Source of the DNA: Neosynechococcus sphagnicola sy1
GTDB lineage: Bacteria; Cyanobacteriota; Cyanobacteriia; Neosynechococcales; Neosynechococcaceae
Length of the DNA stretch: 64,000 bases
Assembly (NCBI RefSeq): GCF_000775285.1
Contig: NZ_JJML01000002.1
Span: 119,051 to 183,050, forward strand
Direction of reading: 5' to 3'
In this document: piece after piece, positions 57,744 to 64,000 of the stretch
Numbering within the stretch: position 1 is the stretch's first letter
Layout of the letters: each line of letters opens with the position of its first letter
Notes under the pieces: model-generated
Seen by the model: only the letters and a program-made list of their open reading frames with translations
Databases searched by the model: none
Told to the model about the DNA's origin: nothing
Made by a program: the position numbers and the translations under genes

Positions 57744-58693
57744 ATGCGACTAGAACAGTTGCAGTCCTTTTTGGCGATCGCCCAAACTGGGAGCTTTCAG
57801 CAAGCGGCTCAACAGTTTGGTGTCACCCAGTCCACGATTAGCCGCCAGATTCAAGCCCTGGAGTCCGATCTGGGTCTGCCCCTGTTCCATCGCCAAACCC
57901 AGTCCAAGTTAACCGTGGCGGGGAACGGCTGTTACCCCGTGCCCGCAAAATTTGCCAGGAGTGGCAACTAGCCACCCAAGAAATCTTAGATCTGCGGCAG
58001 GGCAAACAACCGGAGCTGTGTGTCGCAGCGATGCACTCGATCTGTGCCCATTACCTACCGCCGGTGCTCCAGCAGTTTTGTCGGGACTACCCATCGGTAC
58101 AGTTGCGGGTGACGGCCTTGGGGAGCGATCGCTCCTTGAAGGTGTTAAAAGATGGTTTGGTGGATCTGGCAATTGTCATGAGTAACCGCTTTTTAACCGC
58201 CACTAGCGAAATGGTGGTGCACAACCTCTATGAAGAACCAATCCAGATCTTAATGGCAGCCAATCATCCCCTCACAGACTACTCATCCGTTCCCTGGTCC
58301 GCCTTGGCGAGCTATTCCCAAGTGGTATTTAAGGATGGCTATGGGATGCAGCGGCTGGTGCAGGAACAATTTGAGCGCCGGGGAATGCCATTAAATACAG
58401 CATTGGAGCTGAACACCCCCGATGCCTTTCGCGGGGTGGTGCGCCAGGGGGAGTTGGTGGCCCTGCTCCCTATGTCAGCCCTAGTCGAAGCCGCTACCGA
58501 TCCAACCCTGGCCATTCGACCACTGGCGGGCGGCGGTTTTAATTCCCTGGCTGATCCTCCCCTCACCCGTCAGGTTGTGCTCGTCACCACCCGCGATCGG
58601 CTCTTGATTCCCCCGATCCAGCACTTCTGCCAATTAGTGACGGAACTCTTGCCCCTCCAAGTGGCTCGTTCCCAATTGGCTCCAGTCGGTTAA
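57744..58693 (+). CDS. LysR family transcriptional regulator, frameshift at 57920-57923
   Basis: N-terminal winged helix (MRLEQLQSFLAIAQTGSFQQ, GVTQSTISRQIQALESDLGL) and C-terminal effector domain (LYEEPIQILMAANHPLTDYS, FRGVVRQGELVALLPMSALV). The break is repaired by reading G4 57920-57923 as G5, which restores KLTVAGERLLPRARKICQEW. About 316 aa. Regulatory targets are unknown; the adjacent genes (speB upstream, a TrpD-like gene downstream) are candidates. Confidence 0.82.
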
Positions 58694-58752
58694 ACCTGGG
58701 GATCAGGGACTGCTGTTCATTTGAGTTTGCTGTTGCGTTGCGGTTTAGTGCC

Positions 58753-59865
58753 ATGAGTCTTGCCTTTAGAGAGTTGCTCCGTAAAATTGGCAGCGGCACC
58801 CACACTGGCCAACACCTGACTCGTGAAGAAGCCGCCGCCGCCGCCCGGATGATGTTGCTCCAAGAGGCGACTCCGGCGCAAATTGGTGCCTTCCTGATTG
58901 CGCACCGGATCAAGCGCCCCACAGGGGAAGAAATGGCTGGGATGTTGGATAGCTGGGAATTGTTGGGGCCACGATTGGCTGCCATTGCCAGCGATCGCCC
59001 GGTGGTGGTACTAGGTTCCCCCTATGATGGGCGATCGCGTACCGCACCCATCAGTCCCATCACAGCCCTGGTCTTAGCCGCAAGTCATTGTCCGGTGGTG
59101 ATGCATGGAGGGCGACGCATGCCTACCAAAGAGGGGGAACCCCTAGTGGACTTTTGGCAGGGCTTGGGCATTGACTGGACATCCTTAGCGTTAAATCAGG
59201 TGCAACAGGTACTTGCCCAAGTAGGGCTGGGGTTCGTCTATCTGCCCCAGCATTTCCCCCTCGCAGAAGCCCTGGTGCCCTACCGGGAGCAAATTGGCAA
59301 GCGTCCGCCCCTGGCGACCCTGGAACTGATCTGGTCACCCTACGCGGGAGAGACTCATCTGGTATGCGGATTTGTCCACCCGCCCACGGAAGGGATCATG
59401 CGCGAGGCCTTTGCCCTGAGGGGCACATGCCGCTTTACAACCGTCAAGGGACTGGAGGGTAGTTGTGATTTACCCAGGGAACGCACCGCGATTTGCGGTC
59501 TCTCCCAGCCCGCCCCATCCCCCGACTTAGAGCCACGCTTTCAACGCCTAAATCTAGCGCCCCGGAGCTTCGGCTTTGAAGGCAAGAATGTCCCCTTAGA
59601 AACATTCGCAGGGGTGGTAGCGATGATGGAGTCCACCCTCCAGGGCCAACCCTCGGAATACTTCCGGTCAACCCTGTGGAACAGTGGTTTTTATTTGTGG
59701 TGCTGTGGCAGTTGTGCTGATATCTCCTCCGGCATCGCCTTGGCAGAAACGTTGCTGACCCAGGGAAAGGTCTGGCAAAAGCTCCAGGAATTACGGCAGG
59801 CAATGGCGCTGATGGGGCAGGGGCCTGTCTTAGATACCACCCCTGGAACTCCCGCCGCTGAGTGA
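58753..59865 (+). CDS. Anthranilate phosphoribosyltransferase family protein (TrpD-like)
   Basis: A 370-aa relative of TrpD. The helical N-terminal domain (LTREEAAAAARMMLLQEATP, IGAFLIAHRIKRPTGEEMAG) is typical, but the PRPP-binding GTGGD motif is altered to GSPYDGRSRT and the following loop reads VMHGGRRMPTKEGEP. It is therefore more like the YbiB/TrpD2 group, whose members bind nucleic acid instead of making tryptophan. Genuine trpD function is doubtful. Start ATG 58753. Confidence 0.8.
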   Translation: MSLAFRELLRKIGSGTHTGQHLTREEAAAAARMMLLQEATPAQIGAFLIAHRIKRPTGEEMAGMLDSWELLGPRLAAIASDRPVVVLGSPYDGRSRTAPISPITALVLAASHCPVVMHGGRRMPTKEGEPLVDFWQGLGIDWTSLALNQVQQVLAQVGLGFVYLPQHFPLAEALVPYREQIGKRPPLATLELIWSPYAGETHLVCGFVHPPTEGIMREAFALRGTCRFTTVKGLEGSCDLPRERTAICGLSQPAPSPDLEPRFQRLNLAPRSFGFEGKNVPLETFAGVVAMMESTLQGQPSEYFRSTLWNSGFYLWCCGSCADISSGIALAETLLTQGKVWQKLQELRQAMALMGQGPVLDTTPGTPAAE

Positions 59866-59980
59866 GAGTTGAAAATTCTGAGGGCTGGCAGCGGCGGGTC
59901 GCCGTTGAAGGAGTGGGCTTCCGTTAAAATGGAAGTTTGAGCCGCTCAACAGGGGCTGCTCTCAGGAGCAACGCTGGGAC

Positions 59981-61474
59981 ATGGGTATTGCATCAGACAA
60001 CTTCACCACCATCACCATTGCACTGATTGCCTTGGGAATCTTAGCTTGGGGATTTTATCGCGCCAAGTCCTTTGGCACCTTGGGAATCTTAGCCTGGTTA
60101 CAGTCTGTGGTTTTAATGGTGCCCTGGCTGCTGTTCTTTGGCTTGTTTTCCTTGGGGATTTACCTCAACCTCGTAAGCATTTTATTTCTTCTGGTTGGTT
60201 CTGCGGGTCTGTATATCTTTCTGGGCAAGCGTTTGCGGGCTGCGGGTCAAACAGAGATGTTACGAGAACGGGCAGCAGCTCGATTGCAGCAGCAGGCTGA
60301 TCGGGAGGCAATACCGGAGGCGAACCCAGCGGCGAAGACTCCCTCAGAGCCCATTGACCCCCCCCCGTCCCTGAGGAGGATGTCAAAGCCATCCAAAGCA
60401 TTTTTGGGGTGGATACGTTTTTTGCCACCGAAACCCTTCCCTACCAATCAGGGTTATTGTGCAAAGGCAATCTACGGGGAGAACCCGAGGCGGTTTACAG
60501 TCGCCTAACCGCTAATTTGCAGCAGCGCTTGGGCGATCGCTTTCGGTTGTTTTTGCTCCCCAGCCCCGATGAGAAGCCGGTGGTGGTTGTGCTCCCCAGT
60601 CGGAATGACCCCCAACCGCTGGCCCTCTCTCAGAAGCTACTGGCAGGGGTGTTGCTGATGGCCACCTTTGCCACCAGCCTAGAAACGGCGGGGATTTTTC
60701 TGGGGTTTGATTTTTTCCAGCAGATCCAACGCTTCCCCGAGGTTCTGCCTATTGCGGGGGGGATTCTGACCATTCTGGCGGCTCACGAACTGGGGCATCA
60801 GTGGCAGGCGCGACGACACCAGGTGGGGCTGAGCCTGCCCTTCTTCATCCCCACCTGGCAAATTGCTGCCTTTGGGGCGCTGAACCGCTTTACCTCCTGG
60901 GTTCCCAGTCGCAAAGTGCTGTTTGATGTAGCCTTTGCTGGACCAGCCGCTGGGGGACTGGTTGCCTTTGCGATGCTGTTAGGAGGGTTACTACTCTCTC
61001 AGCCGGATAGCCAATTTCAAATTTCCTCAGAATTTTTTCAGGGGTCAGTCCTAGTGGGCAGCCTCGCGAAGGTGATCTTAGGTTCAGCCCTGCACCAGCC
61101 GATTGTCTCCATTCATCCGCTGGTGGTGATTGGCTGGTTGGGTTTGGTGATCACAGCCTTAAATCTGATGCCAGCGGGACAATTGGATGGGGGACGGATT
61201 ATGTTGGCAATATATGGGCGTAAAACCGCTGGCCGTGCCACGATTGTCACCCTAATTATCCTGGCGATCGCAGCCTTGGCAAATCCCTTGGCGCTGTACT
61301 GGGGGATTGTGATTTTATTTTTGCAGCGGGACTTAGAGCGCCCCAGCTTCAACGAATTGACCGAACCCGATGACGCCCGTGCTGCTTTGGGGCTACTGGC
61401 GCTGGTTTTTAATGCTGGCAACTCTCATTCCCCTCAGTCCCAGCTTGGCAGGTCGCTTGGGGATTGGTGGTTAA
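59981..61474 (+). CDS. Site-2 protease family membrane metalloprotease (M50), two frameshifts
   Basis: About 497 aa when restored, similar in plan to plastid EGY proteases. Three N-terminal helices and a variable soluble linker come first. The conserved segment VDTFFATETLPYQSG is followed by the zinc motif AAHELGHQWQARRHQV, LPFFIPTWQIAAFGAL, and the second active-site motif NLMPAGQLDGGRIM. Breaks: C9 60358-60366 (one short or two long) and T5 61406-61410 (one long), after which it ends LSPSLAGRLGIGG with a stop at 61472-61474. It probably cleaves membrane anchors in a signalling or quality-control path. Confidence 0.85.
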
Positions 61475-61977
61475 CGCTCCGGCAGCAGCGGTTTCACCAT
61501 CCACAGGGAGCGGGTGTGAAACCCCAAGTGGCGATAGAGGTTAAGCGCCGGTTGGTTCGTCTGAAACACCTGCAGTCCCAATTGGCGATCGCCGCGATGC
61601 TGGGCCCAGGTCTCGGCATGGTGCATCAACGCTGTTCCCAATCCTTGGCGACGATGTTCAGGGCTAATATAGAGCAGAAAAATATGGGCATGGCGATCGC
61701 CGGAGATCTGATCCACGGAGTTTCCCATCCACAGACAACCGATGGGCTGGGTTGCTGACATCCAGCGAGGTTGTCCGGGGAACGACTCAGTGACCGCCGC
61801 CTCTACCCACCAGAGTGGCGTGTCTTCAGACAGATACTGCTCCACTGTGCGGGAGAGATGGGCAAAATCCTGATGGGGGTAAAACTCCTGGTAAGTGCGT
61901 TGCAAGAACTTCAGTAACAGCGATCGCTCCAGCCCCGAGCCGGTGCGCAATCCATAGCCCGGAATTAGCTCCGCCAT
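61471..61977 (-). CDS. GNAT family N-acetyltransferase
   Basis: A 168-aa single-domain acetyltransferase. The acetyl-CoA site reads LYISPEHRRQGLGTALMHHA (R/Q-x-x-G-x-G), and the C-terminal LQVFQTNQPALNLYRHLGF is classic GNAT. Acceptor unknown. Its stop overlaps the stop of the convergent protease gene by 3 bp once the latter's frame is restored. Confidence 0.88.
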   Translation of the reverse strand: MAELIPGYGLRTGSGLERSLLLKFLQRTYQEFYPHQDFAHLSRTVEQYLSEDTPLWWVEAAVTESFPGQPRWMSATQPIGCLWMGNSVDQISGDRHAHIFLLYISPEHRRQGLGTALMHHAETWAQHRGDRQLGLQVFQTNQPALNLYRHLGFHTRSLWMVKPLLPER

Positions 61978-62004
61978 GCCAGTGCCTCAGTTGGCCAAGG
62001 GTCT

Positions 62005-62229
62005 TTACTCCACAATTGCCGGATCATCGGGCAATCCGTTGACCAATACCGACAGCGCTGGCGGTAAATTAGCTAAGGCCGACGGGGTTGGCTGCAAACT
62101 TACCCCCTCCACCGGAGCCGGAGCTGCCATGTCCGTGGGCAGGAAGATGCGGGCACTGACCGCCAGCAGTGCTACCAGAAATACCATCACAATCAGAACC
62201 GGGGCAATGAACTGACGAAAGATAGCCAT
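62005..62229 (-). CDS. Small single-pass membrane protein, 74 aa
   Basis: N-terminal helix (FIAPVLIVMVFLVALLAVSA) followed by a Pro/Ala/Leu-rich periplasmic or lumenal tail ending DDPAIVE. No known domain. It lies 27 bp before the GNAT gene on the same strand and may be co-transcribed with it. Confidence 0.6.
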   Translation of the reverse strand: MAIFRQFIAPVLIVMVFLVALLAVSARIFLPTDMAAPAPVEGVSLQPTPSALANLPPALSVLVNGLPDDPAIVE

Positions 62230-62358
62230 GGATGTTACAAGATTGCAGGGGTCTGGAGTGAGGGGATAGAGAGCCTTCCCAGTCAGTCAAGGCGGAACCC
62301 GCCCGTAAATGAGAGCTTGGTTAACTTTTATCAACTCGAAAAAATTATACCAGTCTGA

Positions 62359-63540
62359 TTAAGACTCTGACAGGCGTTTGACCGTTTGATTTCCCAACAG
62401 TTGATGAGCCGCTGCCAGGATGGCGGGAATTTTAGCCCCATGGGGGCTATGAGCCAAACATGGAGCTAAATCCAGGGTTTCTACCCCCTCGGCCTGCGCA
62501 CCGGGGAACCAGTGGCTCCCATTACTCAGGAGGTTGTAGCGCATTTTGGCGTAGTCCACGAGGTCGTAGGCGGTGGCTAAATTCCACAGCCAGAGAATCA
62601 CGGGAATGTTAATGCCTTGGGGTGTCTCTGTGGCACTGGGTAAACCCACCTGCCAGGTTTTGTACCACTCCTCACCCAGGGACTCGCAGGCAGCCTGCTG
62701 GAGCCGATGTAAAATCGGGGGCAAAATTTCACTGGCTTGGGGAAGCAACCCCAGGATTTTGAGGTGGTCGTCAAAGTCACCGGGACAGGCTGCCCCCACA
62801 CTCAGGGTATGGACTTGGGGATGACTGAGGCAAAACAAATCATTGAATTGAATCGGACTTAGGGGAGCACAGAGATCCATCAGTTTTTGAGAGGGTTGGT
62901 CTAAGAGTCCCCCTTTGTTCGTGGGGCTGATAATAAACACCCCCATATCCGCTGCGGTGGCCGCCGCGATCGCCGGCCAGTTTTGTTGATTGATGTAGTA
63001 CCAGTGCAGATTCACATAGTCGAACTGATGGGTGGCGATCGCCCGGACAATCGTCTCGGTGGAGCCGTGGGTGGAGAAACCAATGAAGCGCACTTTGCCA
63101 GCAGCGCGGAGGTGCTGGGCTACTTCCAGATAACCATCTGGCCGGAGACAATGGTCGAGAATTTCATCGGTATTGATGCCATGCAGCCCCAAGAGATCGA
63201 TAAAATCCAGCCCCAGGGTTTCCAGGGATTGTTCAATTGCCTGCCGAAACTCCTGGGGCTGCCCTTGGGGAGTGACTTTGGTTTGCACAATCAATTGATT
63301 TCGTGGCAGCTTCGGCAATATCTGTCCCAATTGCAGCTCCGAAGTCCCATAGCCTCGGGCGGTTTCGATGTGGGTAATCCCCAGTTCGACGGCGCGATTA
63401 ATGGTCGCTTCTAGATTACGTTGGCATGCCTCTGGAATCTCAGCCAACGGCACCCGCTGCCACTTAAACTGATACCGCATACCTCCACAGGAAAACACAG
63501 GCATCGACAGTTCCGTGCGTCCAAAACGACGATATTGCAT
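62359..63540 (-). CDS. Aldo/keto reductase family protein
   Basis: A TIM-barrel oxidoreductase of about 393 aa. MQYRRFGRTELSMPVFSCGG opens the domain. The tetrad reads Glu in place of the usual Asp (HIETARGYG) with Tyr in RGYGTSE, Lys in IVQTKVTP and His in LLGLHGIN; the Asp-to-Glu change is notable. The C-terminal 100 residues form an extra helical part as in other large cyanobacterial members, without a visible Fe-S motif. AGGAG precedes ATGs at 63543 and 63540. Confidence 0.85.
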   Translation of the reverse strand: MQYRRFGRTELSMPVFSCGGMRYQFKWQRVPLAEIPEACQRNLEATINRAVELGITHIETARGYGTSELQLGQILPKLPRNQLIVQTKVTPQGQPQEFRQAIEQSLETLGLDFIDLLGLHGINTDEILDHCLRPDGYLEVAQHLRAAGKVRFIGFSTHGSTETIVRAIATHQFDYVNLHWYYINQQNWPAIAAATAADMGVFIISPTNKGGLLDQPSQKLMDLCAPLSPIQFNDLFCLSHPQVHTLSVGAACPGDFDDHLKILGLLPQASEILPPILHRLQQAACESLGEEWYKTWQVGLPSATETPQGINIPVILWLWNLATAYDLVDYAKMRYNLLSNGSHWFPGAQAEGVETLDLAPCLAHSPHGAKIPAILAAAHQLLGNQTVKRLSES

Positions 63541-63681
63541 CATGGGGCTAGCTCCTAGAATCAACCTCTCTCATGGAACGATGAAGCCAACGCGCAAGGA
63601 TTTTAACTGGAATGGGTCTGGAAGCTATTGGCGCTGCCACCCATCTCTAGCCGTCGCCACCTCTATTTAAGGTAACAAGTG

Positions 63682-64000
63682 ATGTCGACTTACCGGGGAT
63701 TGTTTGTGGGGCTGGTGACCCTGGATCTGATCTATCTCGTCAAACAGCTCCCCGATGCCAACCAAAAAATCTTGGCATCGGACATCAGCGTATCCGCAGG
63801 GGGGCCGGCTACCAATGCTGCGGTTACCTACCGCTACTTGGGAAACCATGCCACGGTCTTGGGGGTGGTGGGTTGCCATCCGATGACGCAACTGATTCGG
63901 CAGGATTTACACCAGCAGCAGGTGGCAATCGCCGATCTGGAGTCGGCTCGTCTGGCCTCCCCCCCGATCTCTTCCATTCTGGTGACCCAAGGCACGGGGG
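63682..64000 (+). CDS. PfkB family carbohydrate kinase (3' end cut by window edge)
   Basis: The first 106 codons of a ribokinase-like sugar kinase. The opening strand reads YRGLFVGLVTLDLIYLV and the first PfkB signature region SAGGPATNAAVTYRYLG is present; the C-terminal ATP-binding signature is beyond the window. Start ATG 63682. Substrate unknown. Confidence 0.85.
   Translation, partial: MSTYRGLFVGLVTLDLIYLVKQLPDANQKILASDISVSAGGPATNAAVTYRYLGNHATVLGVVGCHPMTQLIRQDLHQQQVAIADLESARLASPPISSILVTQGTG

Noticed and set aside
58753..59865. Tryptophan gene trpD
   Set aside because: The PRPP-binding motif is changed and no other trp genes are adjacent, so only family membership is claimed.

Overview
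The window is chromosomal DNA from an oxygenic cyanobacterium. Evidence: a cytochrome c550-like gene next to cytochrome c6, chlB, zeta-carotene desaturase (zds), phylloquinone genes (menA, menC, menE), a cyanobacterial-type ATP synthase operon with both b and b' subunits, and dozens of HIP1 octamers (GCGATCGC). The mix (psbV2 beside petJ, several cyanobacteria-only families, speB beside a deoxyhypusine-synthase-like gene) fits a non-marine unicellular or thin filamentous lineage rather than a picocyanobacterium. I cannot name the species.

Layout. 1-7.0 kb: electron-transfer cytochromes, a DUF362 protein, small enzymes, an MFS carrier and acetolactate synthase ilvB. 7.0-14.4 kb: an accessory region rich in repeats. 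It holds two copies of a two-gene secreted cassette (DUF2092 protein followed by a Gly- or Asn-rich repeat protein), tandem repeats, palindromes and two remnants of mobile-element genes, with an MFS carrier and a quinone oxidoreductase between the cassettes. 14.4-24.2 kb: mostly minus-strand housekeeping genes (HpnB-like glycosyltransferase, plus-strand Anbu protease, DUF2996, SRPBCC, zds, RNase II/R, rpsR, rpmG, RDD protein, chlB). 24.5-37 kb: sugar ABC permease, menE, a PlsY-like/PEP-synthase-like fusion, a hybrid-sensor-type histidine kinase with a neighbouring HPt protein, and several cyanobacterial proteins of unknown role. 37-44.6 kb: a methyltransferase and the atpI-B-E-F2-F-H-A-G operon ending in a terminator. 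44.6-49.5 kb: a probable stress-membrane cluster (coiled-coil protein, Pmp3, 4-TM holin-like protein) behind a structured leader, a degenerate serine recombinase, a VOC protein and tRNA-Ser(GCU). 49.6-64 kb: menA-menC, lnt, a FemAB-like acyltransferase, a MITE-like hairpin element, a divergent polyamine pair (deoxyhypusine-synthase-like gene and speB), a LysR regulator, a TrpD-like protein, a site-2 protease, an aldo/keto reductase and the start of a PfkB kinase.

Sequence quality. Fifteen genes are broken by what I read as 28 single-base indels, nearly all in runs of G, C, A or T. Several of these genes (ilvB, zds, menE) should be indispensable. This points to homopolymer sequencing error more than to pseudogenes, so each such gene is annotated over its full restored span. 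Anyone using the translations should correct these sites first.

The most interesting unexplained features are the duplicated DUF2092 plus repeat-protein cassette, the structured leader and membrane cluster at 44.6-46.2 kb, the PlsY/PEP-synthase fusion, a 32-nt repeat inserted in frame in two unrelated proteins, and the MITE at 54.75-54.93 kb.
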